This document shows, one piece after another, positions 33,153-46,100 of a stretch of DNA of 64,000 nucleotides. Position numbers and translations under genes: made by a program. This DNA comes from Pseudopithomyces maydicus. Taxonomy: Eukaryota; Ascomycota; Dothideomycetes; Pleosporales; Didymosphaeriaceae. Each line of letters starts with the position of its first letter. The first letter of the stretch is position 1. The DNA is taken from NCBI GenBank assembly GCA_026873275.1, contig JANTUC010000007.1, positions 1,178,001 to 1,242,000 on the forward strand, read 5' to 3'. The notes beneath the pieces were generated by a model. The model was not told where the DNA came from, ran no database searches, and was given only the letters and a program-made list of their open reading frames with translations.

Positions 33153-33444
33153 AGTTCACGTGCTATTATTGCTGGATGAGACGTAGGCAGGGTTCCCCGC
33201 CGACAACATTATCATAGATTTAAACCCCCGCTCTCCCCCCAAAACAGGCTGTTTCCATCCCTGCCTCCACTTAGGCATCAGGCAAAGAGATCCGAACTTT
33301 GCTCAAGAAGCTACTAGTCAAAGTGATTTCGTTTTTACCCATATTGGGCGATCATGTATGATCTGCTCATCTCATAAACATAGGTGAAAGCCTCCTCTAA
33401 ACTCAAGATAGATTTTCTCTCAGTGTTGCCCTTATAATTCAAAG

Positions 33445-34430
33445 ATGGCAAAACCGAGCAACGCCGACCGTGTCACTCCCATTACACGTACTTCTAGAGC
33501 GAAGCTCAAACTTGTAAGAGTTTTCATTTCTATGTACTATCTATCAAATTTAAACTTGCCTAGCAGTCTTCCAGACAATTGATCGTGTATTCAATCATTC
33601 TGCTCGCCTCCCCTCTCATTGTCCAGGTTTTCTACCCTACGTTTTTCCACTATCTACCTGGCCAGTCCCAATCTTCTCCGACTCATATCCATGATGCCAT
33701 CCTGAATTCTTCATATTCCGCCCTCCTCGAGGCGTGTTACCGACATAGTTACACAACGCAAGTAGTGTCTCTTGACCCCCTAATGATTTACATCAACAAT
33801 TTTACTTCTGTGGCTGAGGCTGAGGCACTCATCGCTCTTGGCTCGGCTGACTTTGAAGACTCATTCATATCACGCTCGGGAGGCGGGACACAAAAGGTCA
33901 GTGGCCGAACTTCCCAAAGCGCGCCCTTGGAGATGCAAAACCCACTTGTCTCGTGCATCATCTCTCGAGCCCGATCTTTCCTCGGCACAATGATGGATGT
34001 AAACGAACCCTTCAGCACGCCGCAGCTTGTGAGGTATTTTTCGACCCAGCGATACGATCTACACACGGATTTCTGGCCAAGAAATCAACTCCTGCCGGAT
34101 GATAGTGGAAGGTTTTTCAATCGTCCTGCTTCCTTCTTCGTATTCTTGCGAGACAACTGCACTGGCGGCGAGACTTGGTTTCCATCAGTCGAGATGAACC
34201 CGGGAAAAGAGGCAGGATTTGGTGGGAAGGTCAAGGCGGGTAAAAAAGATGGAGAAGGAGGAAAGGGTGTTAGATTCAAACCAGAGAGGGGCAATGCTAT
34301 ATTTTGGATTAACATTCGAGATAATGGAGAGAAGGATCGCCGGGTCGTTCATGCCGGGCTGCCGGTTAGAGAAGGTGAGAAGATAGGGATGAATATTTGG
34401 CCGCGGAAATTCTATGCAAAGGAAGAGTAG
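33445..34430 (+). CDS. Membrane-anchored prolyl 4-hydroxylase-like 2-oxoglutarate/Fe(II) dioxygenase
   Basis: Exon 1 is 33445-33513; exon 2 starts at 33567 (or 33564, a NAGNAG acceptor that adds one Gln) and ends at 34430, giving 310 or 311 residues. A short basic N-tail is followed by one membrane helix (IVYSIILLASPLIVQVF), so it is a type II ER/Golgi protein. The catalytic domain has the iron triad His189-x-Asp191 (YDLHTDFWP) and His285 (VVHAGLPV), with Lys295 (EKIGMNIWP) to bind 2-oxoglutarate. The segment DNCTGGETWFP is typical of the P4H alpha family. A Lys/Gly-rich insert (about 240-258) is unusual. Likely hydroxylates proline in secreted proteins. Confidence 0.88.
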
Positions 34431-34613
34431 ATGAAAGGCATGGAGTGGTGCAAATAAAAGAGATGGTGTCTCTGGGAAGAGCACCCTGCATTGAGATGAA
34501 CCTAGATGGATAGTATGCTTTTTCAACCCTCCAGTATGAACCTAATCCGTTACGCCACGCGTACCCATGCTATGCAGAAAAAATCCTCCTACCTCGCGAT
34601 GCACACAAATTCT

Positions 34614-35974
34614 CTATATACTTAAGGCCGCAGGAGCCGAGGTTTCCTGGGTCAGACCTGCGATCTCTGTTGGTACCTCAGGCATCCTCACCCTTTTGGC
34701 AGCCTGGTCCTCGTGTGTGTCTGCTCTTCGCTTCTCCTTTTGTTCGTGTGCCTTGTTTTCGCTCATTGGTTTCGTCTCTTTCATCCTCGCCCTTTTTGAG
34801 GCCCTCGACTCCTGTGGGCCGCCTATCCCCAGATGCTGATCTACAACGTTGGCCTTTACGAGTAGATCATCTACATCCTCCAAGCCTAACGCTTGAATGA
34901 CGTCGGAGTAACACTTGGCCTTATTCATCGCCTGGTAACATTTGTCCTTACCCGGAATCATTTGACCAAGCAAGTACTTCGTATTACCCCATCGGTTCTC
35001 GACTTGAAGCGCGAAACGCATGTACTCAGTGACCACCGTCTTCCACTGTGAGCGCCATTCGTGGGGCCCACCTTCTGCATCGGGTCGGAAACAGCTTGGG
35101 TTTTTCTCCGCTTCGGTCGCGATCATGGCGCCGTCGACGCCAAACTCTTCGGCCAGCTTGAGTGCTTCTGCACGAGAGGTCACGTCGCCATTCATTAAAC
35201 AGGCAACACCCGCTTCCCGGCACACGTCCCCAACCATTTTCAGTTGGTCCCTGATGGCCCTCTCCCTCGGCCGCATAGGCGTTGTCCGGCAATGGACAGT
35301 TAAGCCTGTAATGCCTGTCCTCACTAGTCTTCTCACCAAAGTTTCGGTATCCTCTGGCTTGTCTAGAATCCGTATCTTCACGCTGATACCAATTTCAAAC
35401 GGCTTGCCTACTTCTTCCACGAGGCTAGTAAGGATGTTGCAGAGCAGGTCCGGCGTCTTCAAAAGCGCGGCACCCATACCCCCTGCAGTGGAGAAAGGCT
35501 TCGGGCATCCAGAATTCAGGTCGATGCCAGCGACATCCGGCGCGACCAGCTTGGCAGCTTGAACTGCAAGTTCAGGGTTTGCACTCCCGATCTGATATAT
35601 GAGCTTGCCCTTTTCGAGCTCTGGATGTATGCGGTATATGACGCTCTCGCGCATGTCAGGGTCAAGCGTAGGGTTCTTTATCTTCGAGGTCGGAAGGCGT
35701 GAGAACTCGATGGTGTTTGTGTTTGGATTTACGTGGCGAGTGGTGCCGATGAGGGCGCGATCAATAGTTTCCGGGCCTGCCGTTTCTGTTAGAACAAGTA
35801 GAGGAGCCAAGTCGAGGTGTACGGCGCACCCCACACCAGATCAGCACCGTACTTCAGTGCCAGCAACCGCGACGGCAATTCTCCAGAACGCACCATGGGC
35901 GCAAGAACGACTTTACCACGGTAGTCGACACCATTTCGGGGGATAGGTACGCGCTTGGGTTGCGGAGAAGCCAT
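34614..35974 (-). CDS. DUS2: tRNA-dihydrouridine(20) synthase
   Basis: Two exons, 35974-35830 and 35776-34614, joined over a 53-nt intron (GTGCGC..AACGGCAG), give 435 residues. FMN-binding barrel: VLAPMVRSGELPSRLLALKYGADLVWG, then PETIDRA across the intron, QIGSANPELAVQAAKLV, and the catalytic cysteine in LNSGCPKPFSTAGGMGAALL. NGDVTSR and GAMIATEAEKNP follow. The match is to the Dus2/Smm1 branch, which reduces U20 of cytosolic tRNAs. The C-terminal 80 residues are Lys/Glu-rich with basic nuclear-signal-like clusters (SKRARMKE, AKRVRMP). In-frame Met codons at 36010 and 36043 could extend the N-terminus with a basic stretch (MIRSSLHIFTRA) resembling a mitochondrial presequence, so dual targeting is possible. 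Confidence 0.92.
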
Positions 35975-36989
35975 GGCTCTTGTGAATATGTGCAGAGAAG
36001 AACGTATCATAACATGCCGTGATGGTGGGAGGATCACCTGCAAGAAAGAGGGGCGGGAGTAGGGTGGAGGATGTGCGCCAAAAAGTTCTGCCGAAATGTT
36101 CGAGAGACCGCCTTCCTTGTTTGGAAAGACTTGAGGCGGCCAGGTATCTCACAACTGCTACCACCAACGCGATCGCGAAAGCCTACATAGACATTCGCGT
36201 CGATTCTGCAGGAGAATCGAGCGGCTTGCACGTGAATGACCAGCAATGGATTGGTCTTTGGTCGAAACAAGATACACACTGCATAGCATCTCCTGGATTG
36301 ACGGAACAACAGCGTTTCTGGAAGGCTATGCAAACGTGTTTATCACTTGGGCAACGTGTCAAAACGTAGGATTCGACGGTCAAACATCACCGTGAATCTT
36401 CTTAGTCGTATTGTTTCGGCCCGTCCAAAAAGACAAAAGGGCACGTTTGCATTGTAACTCCCTTACAGGGTCTGCGTACATTTTACCGCGTGCAAATCGC
36501 GCGCATGAGACGCATCATGCAACAGGTCGATGGCAATCTCACGTTTGCCGACACGATGATCTGGCAATGCATAATGTCTCGGAAATGGCAAGGCCCACGA
36601 TCGAGAAAGGGATGTGCATGGTATTACAAATGGGCTAGCAAAGCGTTGATGGCACGCTATATCTTGTTTCTCAGCGTTGTACTGTGTGTGGCGGCTAAAA
36701 GATGCAAAACCTTCATCTTCATTCGATGCCTGTGGTTCTGGTGGCGGCTCGAAGCTCGAAGCGATTTCCTGCTCCGTCACGTCAATACTAGGTTCCTGGA
36801 GCATAGAAGCTGTGGTATATGATCGGCACAGGGGCAAGCGAGTATGCAGGCTGTGCGTACTGTGCGACCGGATGTTCGTCCGAGATGGAGAATCCCTGTA
36901 AGGAGCAAAAGAGCAGCTGCTGTGCGTATTTGCAATGGCAATGGCAATCTCTGTGAGATGTGGACGAGCTGGGTGAGGTGAGAGAGGAT
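35975..36989. other. Intergenic between DUS2 and Cia2
   Basis: About 1.0 kb: the DUS2 promoter and the 3' flank of Cia2. A 178-codon minus-strand frame (36463-36999) overlaps the Cia2 3' end; I could not support it as a gene. Confidence 0.45.
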
Positions 36990-37645
36990 CTATTCGCAAG
37001 TAGACAGCATCTTGCGCAACACGCCCATCAAGGTCCCGTTCTCCAGGGCGGCGGCGACCCTTTCCTTATCGGCCAGCTGCTTGTTGACAGCGTCGTCGGT
37101 GCTGTGGGTGCCCTTCTTGATGCGGACGTCGACGCGGAAACGCGGCGGCAGAGCTTGCTCGAGACGCACGCGCACGCCCAAGCCGATGACGGTGGCGAGG
37201 GAGCAGTGGGTGATGGTGGGGGTGATGTCGACGACGACGGTGCTGATGTTGGAGTGAGGAGAGGTCGGGCTGTGGATGCGGATGTCGGGCAGGTTGACGA
37301 CGGCCAGTGAGCCGAGGGAAAGGGGATGCTCAGGGTCGGAGATGGACGAGATCAGGTCTGCAGCGGTCACATGGTTGGCATTGCAGGGCAGCAGCATTGC
37401 AGACGGGGCTGAGACGCACCGTAGACTTCCTGCTCGTCGATGTCGTCGACCGAGTCATCGTCCGAGTAGTCGGCGGGCGAGGTGGGCTGCTCGAAGGGGT
37501 CGTGCAGCGGGCTGCAGCGGGGGACGAGGGCGTCGAACAGGCCGGTGCCGCCGTGGTCGCGGCGCTTGACGGCGGACTGGCGGCGGCGGGAGGGCAGGTC
37601 GGACAGGCTGAGGATGGTAGGGTTTGCGTTCTGCTTGTCGTCCAT
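36990..37645 (-). CDS. CIA2: Cytosolic iron-sulfur assembly component 2 (MIP18/FAM96 family)
   Basis: Exons 37645-37420 and 37357-36990, with a 62-nt intron (GTGCGT..GCTGCAG), give 197 residues. The N-terminal third is disordered and acidic. The DUF59/MIP18 domain begins at EQEVYDLISSISDPEHPLSL and carries LAVVNLPDIRI, the reactive cysteine block ITPTITHCSLATVIGLGVR, and RIKKGTHSTDDAVNKQLADKERV. Cia2 with Cia1 and Met18 forms the targeting complex that hands Fe-S clusters to cytosolic and nuclear proteins such as DNA polymerases and helicases. The gene should be essential, and its frame is intact here. Confidence 0.95.
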
Positions 37646-40036
37646 GGTGTTTGAGTCGGTCTTGCTCTGGCTCGACTGCCTGGGTACACACGCACATGCA
37701 CACGCTCACATTCACTCGAGAATTGCAGGCCGCCAAGACCGACCCCACCCCACCCCACCACGGGTCCGGTGGCCGCCGGCCAGCTCTTACGCAATGGCAC
37801 GACTGGCGGAATGCCCATTGCAATGGCAATCGCCTGCAGCGGGACCACGTTTGCGGGGTTGGTTGATCGGACAAATGCTCAGGCCTGCGGGTCATTGCTG
37901 GGCGAGCCAAGTGGTGCACACCTACTTACGGTGCAGCACACAGTAGACTACATACTTCCTGGTACTTACAGTAGGCTAGTCTCCCTCCTGGAACAACTTC
38001 AGGTCGCCGACCACGGCTCCGCATGCTGCCCTGCGCATCTACCTGCCTGCCTGTGCCTGGCCTCCCTGTGCTTGCCTCTGCCTGCTTGCCTGCCTGCCTG
38101 CCTGCCTGCCTGATTAGCGGCTGACGCGGGATCCCACCTGTCCTGCCTGCCGCTCAGGGGCTGTCTGGGCCTGGATTCACCGGTTAGCCTTCGAACAACC
38201 ACAGCGAGCTTCCATGACGGAAAACGTCAACGGCACCAGGATATCTCGCCGTGGGACCACCGTGCTGATCGCCCCCTAGCCCACCCCCTGCGCCCTCAGG
38301 CACCGAGCGGCGTGACCGAAGCACCCCGGCCTTGCAGCGCTGCACAGAGGGAACCGGGGACCTGGGCCTGTGGCCAGTCATGTGCCTGCACCTGCCACCT
38401 CCTCCCACCACCTGCCCATGCGTCTACACCACCGCAAACCACCGAAACACGCCAGAACACATGTTTCGCTTGCCGGATCGTCTCCAGGGTCTCCAACACG
38501 TCACCCCAGCCCTGCCGCAGAGATGCCGCCAGAGAAGCAGCAAATCTCGTGCCGCCTTGGCGCGATGACATTCACCACTTCTCGTGCCACCGTCCCACCG
38601 TCCCACCGACTTCCAAGCTTGTCCCAGAGCCGTGGGCTTGCGGATGCCGTGCCTCGCAAGCAATTTGAACCTCGTGTTTTGTTCATGCGACCCACGGGCC
38701 GCCCGGCAGCTGTTCGCCATTCACCGTTTTTTTGTTGCAAAGTTAATTGTTGGAAGCAGGTGGCGAGGGTTGGCGTTGCATGGTAGTGGTCAAATTACCC
38801 CGATGTAAACCGCCGAGGCATCTCTCGCCGCAGGGGTGGCGATGCGCCGGCGCAAGCACGAACGAACTTTTGTCTCCAGGCAAACCTGGCGGGAGAGTTG
38901 GGCCAAATCCGCACCCACGGAGACGACACCGGTCAGGCAGATACAAAGCCAGCGAAAGCCACCATCCAGCCGGGCAGCACTGTGGAGGTGCCTACCCACG
39001 TACCTACTGCACAATGGGTACGTACGTCCTGTTCTGGTAGGTTGGTTGGTAGGTAGGCGGTAGGTATGTGCGAACCAAGAGGCCATCAGGGCATGGCGTA
39101 CCAAAGTGTGGCGGGCGGTTCGGGTGGGTTCTCGGATCAGGGGCTTTGCATGGGGGAGAATGGCCGTGTGGCATTGATCAGGCACGAGGAAGAGGAGCAT
39201 GGAGCAGCAGGAGCAGCAGCAACGAAGCTACCTACATACGTACCTACATGATCAGGTACCCGGCACGATCAGATCAGGGGCGGCGGCAAGGTGCATCGCA
39301 GGCGCGGCAGACGACCAGCGCTTGACGTCGCATGTGTCAAGGGGACTAGCGGGGGCGGTGGACGAGTCGCTTTCTTTGACGCGAGAGGCCATGGCCATGC
39401 AGCGCGAGCGGTCGCACTCACACATCCGACCGACTGCAGGCCTCGCAGCCCCCTGTCGTGCGGCCCTCGTCACCCCCACAGTATCCAACGGCAGTCCCCG
39501 CCCGCTGTAACTGTCTGCGTGCGCTTGCCGGGTTGGGTGCGCCTGCGTGCGATTTGTGCATGGCAAGGCCTGGCGGCAGGATTTGGCTCACCCGCCCGCT
39601 CACTCTCACACCCTCGACCCCTTCACGACGCAAGACAGCGTCGCTCGCGCCACCATCTGCACGCGGGAGCCACACTGCGAGCCTGCGTCGTCGAGCCCCC
39701 CGGCATGCCATACGTCGTCTCCACTAGCCTCTATGCGTCTGATCTACCGTATAACCTAAACATCACCCGGCGCTGCGGAGATTTCCAGCCCGCACAGGAA
39801 GCGTACCTTATCACCAACCTCGCATCCCCAAGCGCGCCGCTCGACACCATCTTGCCAGGCCCGAGACTGACGGTGTGCCGGCCAAAGCGCCGCTCGACGT
39901 CCGCGTGCGATTGGCTCCGACCCAAGTGGGCAGGCGCGACCGGACGACCCCGCTGCCATCTCGACACCCACCATCGAACACGCCAGAGCCCCGTGAGAGA
40001 GAGCGCGACCTCGACCTCACCCTCGACCTGACCAAC
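37646..40036. other. Long gene-free upstream region (2.4 kb) before the Zn2Cys6 gene
   Basis: GC-rich, with low-complexity pyrimidine stretches, a TGCC microsatellite at 38087-38110 and several CTACCTAC-type runs near 38990-39060 and 39225-39250. Many long open frames exist on both strands, but they overlap each other, show no domain and look like GC-rich chance frames. It probably holds the Cia2 promoter and a long 5' leader or control region for the Zn2Cys6 regulator. No RNA gene recognised. Confidence 0.5.
38087..38110. repeat. (TGCC)6 microsatellite
   Basis: Six perfect TGCC units, extended leftward by degenerate TGCC/TGCT units from about 38043. Non-coding. Confidence 0.9.
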
Positions 40037-43000
40037 ATGCCCGGCGAGACGGGTGCACGCCCGCTGCTGCCTCAGACGGCCCAGATGCAGAGCTTCACCT
40101 TTGCCCCGCCCGCCCTGGCCCCGCGCGAGAACCAGCGCAGTGAGTCCAGCTCCCGCTCCAGCACCAGCTCCCGCTCCCGTGACACGCCCCGGCCCTCGAC
40201 TGACCGCCTGCAGACTACGTCTTCGTCGACGAGCACAACAGGCACAAGCGCTTGAAAGGTGCGCCGCACCCACGCCCAACAACAACCCCCTCTCCCCCTC
40301 TCCCCCTCTCCCCCGTCTCCTAGCTGACAGACACAGTCATGCGCGCCTGCGAGGGCTGTCGCCGTCGCAAGATCAAGTGCGATGCAGCCACGACGAATGC
40401 ATGGCCTTGTGCCGCCTGCATCCGTCTGAAGCTCAACTGCGTCCCGCCAACCGTGAGCTATGACAAGGACTTCAACGCAACCACCCAGACCTACGAGCTC
40501 GACGAGAAGCCGCTCGACTACCCTGCTGCCCCCAACACCTTCCAGCAGTCCGCCGTCATGCCTGCACCTCAGCCCTTGTCCGCCCACATGTCCAGCTCCA
40601 TGCCAACCTCCGTCACCGCCCCTTATCCCGACGGCATGCGCCTGTATCAAAATCCATCCTACGCTGAACAGCGACCCCATGACCACGTGCAGTACGCGCC
40701 CATGCCCCAGCAGCAGGTCGTGCAACAGAACCTGAACTACCAACCGCAACTGTATTCCGACGCCCCCGCCCCCGCGCCCACCATGACCATGACCCCACCT
40801 GAGACCGAGGGCCACTGGAAGCAAGATTCTACTTCCAACCTGGCCGATGCTCTGGGCGAGTTGAAGATTGAGCATGATGCTGTCGGTAAGCGTCGCCGTC
40901 CTCACATCTTTCGTCAGTGCTAAACTATGCAGCCCCGTGGATCACCAGCCAGAGGAAAAATCTCGCAGAGACCCCTGCGTTGGAGGACTACGAAGTCCAA
41001 TTGCCGCCTCTGACATCAATGGACAACACGGTGCGGATTCCACCCGAAATGATGCCTCCCGAGGAGCAGGCCTTGCACTATTTCGAGTATTACTTCGATA
41101 ACATCCACCCCTATTTCCCGGTCGTCAACAAAACATCTTTCTACCAACAGTGGCAAGGCGCCCGAGATTCCTTATCGCCACTCATGCTAGAAGCCATTTT
41201 TGCTTGCTCCTCGCTGATGCTGGGGGAAGACACTGAAGGTCATAGGTGGTTGGCCCTCGCAGCCAGTCAGTGCATATTTTTGAGAGAATCAAGGCGTCTA
41301 CTGATCCTTGCTAGAACACGAAGAAAGTTTCAAAGACGTCCCGAGATTGAGCACGATGCAGGCTATGCTTCTCTTGCTAAAAGCCCGCGAGGCATCGCCA
41401 AAAAGAGGCTATTTTTGGCGCTCGTGGATGACAGTGGTGAACCTGGTCGCCATGGGCAAGGGGTTGGAACTTGATGAGCACTACGAGAATCACCAAATGG
41501 GAAAGGCTTGCGGCTCCAACATTCACGATTGTATCACCAAGACGCGTGTGTGGCATATGCTTTTTATACTGGAAGTCATGGTCGGAGGTCCACAAGGTTT
41601 GCACGCTGTGTCCTCGGTCGAAGTCTGGCTAAAGATCATCAGGACGAACCAACTTCCAAGTCGAACTAGATTCAATTGACTTCAGTATGCCACGGGCCAT
41701 CCCAGGGTTAGACCCTTACGAGCTGCAGATCTCTCGCCAATTCGCGCAGTATGTGCGCGCGCTCAAGAACGTACATTTCACCACCGTAATGCATGGTAAA
41801 CTGCGAAAGAAATCAGCCGATTGGGCTCTTGAGCCAGTCTTTGTTGGCCACAACGCAGATTTCCCCATGTGGATGAGAGAGCTACCAGACGACATGCAAA
41901 TTCAATACCCGTCCGATGGCAGTGCTCCCTGGATACCTTCCCATTTCATTGCCAATATGCATTCGTATCACCACCTCGGAATCATCATGCACCTGCGGCC
42001 CCAGATCCACGCCATATCTGACCCATACGACGGCATGTGGAAACAACACATGTTGACGTGTTACTCCGCCGCAAAGCAGCTGTGCAAACTTCAAGAGGCG
42101 GTCTTGAAAACATATGGCCTTCCGGGTCTGTTGTGTATGATACGAGGCATCAGCTTTACGGTTTATGCCGTCCTTACTTGTACCATGTTACATCTTGTAA
42201 GTAGCGTTTGCCATATGTTGACATTTAGTCTGAACATGATAGGTTGCGATCACTTGTCCAGATCCAGATCTAAACAACGATGCGCGCGAATTTTTCGTCC
42301 GCCACATGCGTATACTGGAGGAATGCGCGCCATCTTGGCCAATGCCGGAGATGCAGCAGCAAGTGGACAACCTTCGGCAGGCGTTTTCTGCAGATGTGAC
42401 CAAACCCTTTGAGCTCAAACCAACGTTTCCGTTTGGTAGCCCTCAAGTACATTCACAGTCAAGCCCCCGAACAACCCGAGCTCGTTCCGTTCTCGCCATC
42501 CAAGTCAACAGTCGCCACTGGATCAACCAGGTCAGATCAACTACCATGCCCATCCCATCTCTCCACCAATATCGGCCTCCGATCACGACACCTCGGCTGA
42601 CTCTCCCGTAGCTCAGTCTTTGGTCATGATGGCATCTGGACAGCGTGCCTCTCAATCAGCAGCGGGGATGCAAATGCAAGAATCCGTTCCGTGGAACCCT
42701 CAGCGCATATTTGAGTAAGTCTTGTCTTTTGGCTGCGTTGTTCTACACTAACGTGCGTCCAGCCAATGGAATGTCGCTTTTGGTACGCCTCCTCCAAGCT
42801 CAGCGACACATTCCTCCCCACCGCTAAGACCGCCGCCAACAGGGACGAGCAACAACTACGAGTTGCGAAACCCGCAAGATGCTACTCAAACAAACTACCA
42901 GATGTCCAACGTCTCTCCCCAAACGAGTGGCTTACCAGCTGCCCAACCCCATATTCCAGCCACTACGACCTTTACCACTCCAGCGGCAACGTATGTGACT

Positions 43001-43114
43001 CCTACAATGTGGCAAGAGGTAGTCGCAAGCTCTTTCCAAGATGGTTTAAAACGACGATGGGACCACGGCCAAACTGCGATGGTCGACCAATCCATGTACA
43101 AGAGAGCACGGTGA
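40037..43114 (+). CDS. Zn2Cys6 fungal-specific transcription factor (one-base frameshift)
   Basis: Eight exons: 40037-40139, 40214-40258, 40337-40885, 40933-41265, 41315-41596, 41643-42196, 42243-42714 and 42763-43114. The Zn2Cys6 cluster is at residues 54-84 (RACEGCRRRKIKC, nine residues, CAACIRLKLNC), preceded by a conserved YVFVDEHNRHKRLKV start. A Pro/Gln-rich linker follows, then the fungal_trans middle region (YFEYYFDNIHPYFPVVNK, STMQAMLLLLKAREA, GYFWRSWMTVVNLVAMGKGL). After the C5 run at 42464-42468 one base is missing; the downstream frame (QINYHAHPISPP, then QWNVAFGTPPP, ending YKRAR) then joins in phase to 896 residues. It is a nuclear sequence-specific regulator; target pathway not identifiable. 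Confidence 0.88.
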
Positions 43115-46100
43115 TTTTCCTTCCGGTATAGGACGCGTTGCGCTTCCCAGTCCGTTTTTGCACATTACGCGTTTCACACGCCACGATGCCGACCAACGCA
43201 AGACGAAAAAAGAAGGAGAAAAGCGCACCCACGCATCCAACCTGCGCATCTGCATCAGCCGCATGTCCCAAATGGAGGTGAAGCTTGTTGGATTGATCGC
43301 GCGCCGATGATGCAGGAAAACCTACCATTACCTAATTCAGAAAGGAGCGCGGGGTTAATAGATCTGGCCGGTGGAGTTCAAGCCATCTGTCCGGATCAGC
43401 AATCGCCTGCCGTCGCGCCCAACTACCCTACACTGATACGAACGAGCCACTAAGATAATATTTCATTGTGTTGGTACATACCCCGGGCGGACTTTTACAG
43501 AAGGAAAAGCATTGCGGAACTGCCTCCTGTTTGGGCCGGCATCATGTTGTATAATACCACTGTCTTGTGACTACCACGTTGTTTGAGGTTACCAAGACCT
43601 AGAGCATCACCAAGTACCAATCATGACACGCTCGGGGGTGATTTCCGTTAGTCACTTGATGCGCGCCCTGCACCTTTTTGATCTGCTCGCCACGGATATT
43701 CCAATCGCACATTCGTCTGACAGCACGCAAGGTCGTGGCCATGCAAGCAGATTGTCCAAACGACAATGAGCATGGTAGCTCATCCAGAAGAAGCGGCCCA
43801 AGTGATTTCATGGGATGTCGACAACGCCACGCCGATCAACATGCCTAATGGGCGCAAAAAGCACACTGCATGCAATGTGCGCGCCCCGCGAAAGGCATCA
43901 TGGCTCAATAGTCTATCGGAATTTAGGCAAATATACTGCAGGAAATATGCATCATGGTCTGCAAACCTATCTTTTCGCACCTTCCTGTATCCGCGAGGCC
44001 GCGATACGTGGAAGGACTTGAAGCGCGCACTGAACACCATTGTGTCTGGGCGTGGACAATTTACACCATTTACACCAACAAGCCACAAGCCAACAACCAA
44101 ACGGTGCCAAGTTTACCCGATTGTTGCGCGCTACTGCCCCACTATCGCAACGTGCGACCGCTGGCGTGGGAACTTAAGCAATCAGCATCCAACGTTCGCG
44201 CAGTTGGCCCCAGTAATACAATGCTCGCTCAATGTGGACTGGAGGTAGCAAGTGGACTCCTCGTCGACGACATAGCAATCCATGTCACCGAGAAACACAG
44301 ATGGCTGTTGGCGTAGGCGAGAGCCACCGAAAAAGGAGCAGAGGGAGAGGTGTAGCCTATCGGTGCATCCCGCGCTCTGCTATGGCGAAGGCGCAAGGCT
44401 GTTCGGCAATCGGGGCGCTATCGAGCAAGAGAAGTCTTGTCCCGAGGTGCATAACGCTGGCGATTCTTCGCATGTGAACTTGGGGTGGGGGGCGGGTAGC
44501 CTGGAACGCCCAAGACGCGAGCTGGCACGTGTCGAGGGTGTGGGGAGTGGGTGCGTGCGTGGCGAGCGTGCAGGGACAGGCTCGCAGGGAACTTGCACGC
44601 TTGAGTCTTGTCCCTGTCTTGGAGACAAGTGCATGCATTGCGTACCTGGTTCTTTGCCCTGCTGGTTCGCTTCCACCCTGCTGCGCACCTGGACATCTCA
44701 GGAGCCTGCCCATTGACCCGGAAGTGGAGACGTCACCTCGTTTTGCCTTTCCCTACATGCATGCCGCTCACATGTATGGTAGGAGAATCGAGCTGGCCCC
44801 TGCGCTCGTGACGTTTGACAGGCGCCTACCTCGTCTCTTGCACGCTTCAAGATCCTGGAGTGTCATCTACCTAGGTACCTGCCTTATGTACGTTTGCAAG
44901 GACTTCAAAGTGCACCCTTTGCTGGTACACGCTGAATGAAATCGGCGCCATGGTACCGACAGGATCAATAGAATGTGCTCATCACACGCCAAATTCCCAC
45001 TGTTGCGCTTGCTTCAACGCTGTGCCTCTGTTGCGCATCCTACCACCAAATCGTAGTGTTGCTAGAATCTGTTCAGCAGCGACGGTTCTGGCCGGAATCA
45101 TGTACTGTACGTATCTGTCTGCCTGCAGTGCACACTATCTTGTATTGTGACCTTCGGGTTTCAGCCTAGCTAGTGTGTGTCGAACGTGGTGGTGTGGTGA
45201 GAATCAAAAGCACGGTGGGGAGGGCCGGCGACAATCGGCGTCGGACAGTCCCGTCTATGTTCTTGACAACTAGGACCTTGGACGCTTGTCAACCTTACGT
45301 AGCACATACATACATATGTAGGTAGAAGGCAGGAAATACAGTTGTGCGGAATATTATGAGACCAGGTCGCCCTTAGCTACTGTGCAGTGTGCACAAGGGA
45401 TGGTGGCGCGATATTATGTTCATTTTATCGTTTGGGATCATGGGCCGCCGGGGAGTCGGGTCTATTGGCACAGCACAGACGGTGAAGATGCATGTCGTAT
45501 TTATTGCCGAGCTTGGTCTGTCTGAATCGTGTGGAAGATCATCACTTGGGCTTCAATTAGCAATAGCTTACTCATGCTCGGCTGAACACAAATACTAGTC
45601 CGCATCCAGTATCCTTCTTTTCTTAGCGCCAGCCCGAAAAGCAAGTGAAGCAGATTCACTTACTACCTGCAGACACGTGTAGTCGTCACATATCTCAACC
45701 ATGCTCTGCTTAGCCCACCTGAGATCCTGCCAACGTTTGTTATCCACATGGCGGACGAGTTGAAAAGCCCATTTCGGGGCAATCGAACAGGGGATTTGGT
45801 GCTTACCGCGGTAGTTCTTGAAAAGCTCTGCAAGAAGCTACCTTTCTCTACAGTTGGGCACTAGACGAGAGCTATGCAGACGAAACCTCTTCTATACACT
45901 CGTCAATACTGTTACTCGAGTATCATCAGTGTATACCATGAGCAATACGAGCCTAGCTGATCATTTTACTCTGCTACACCCAATGGATCATCCCGACACA
46001 CTACAGTGCACCATGGTGACTGAGATTGATAATGATAAATGAAGGATCACAATGCGGTGGCATTGATGTGGAACCTCGAGACTTGTTTAAGCAGCTCACA

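Noticed and set aside
36463..36999. 178-codon minus-strand frame downstream of Cia2
   Set aside because: It overlaps the Cia2 end by a few bases and shows partly coding-like composition, but no domain, no conserved start and an antisense frame of similar size. Not strong enough to list as a gene.
39291..40031. 246-codon plus-strand frame before the Zn2Cys6 gene
   Set aside because: GC-rich chance frame with Arg/Ser/Pro composition; opposite-strand frames of equal length coexist. Probably 5' leader or promoter.
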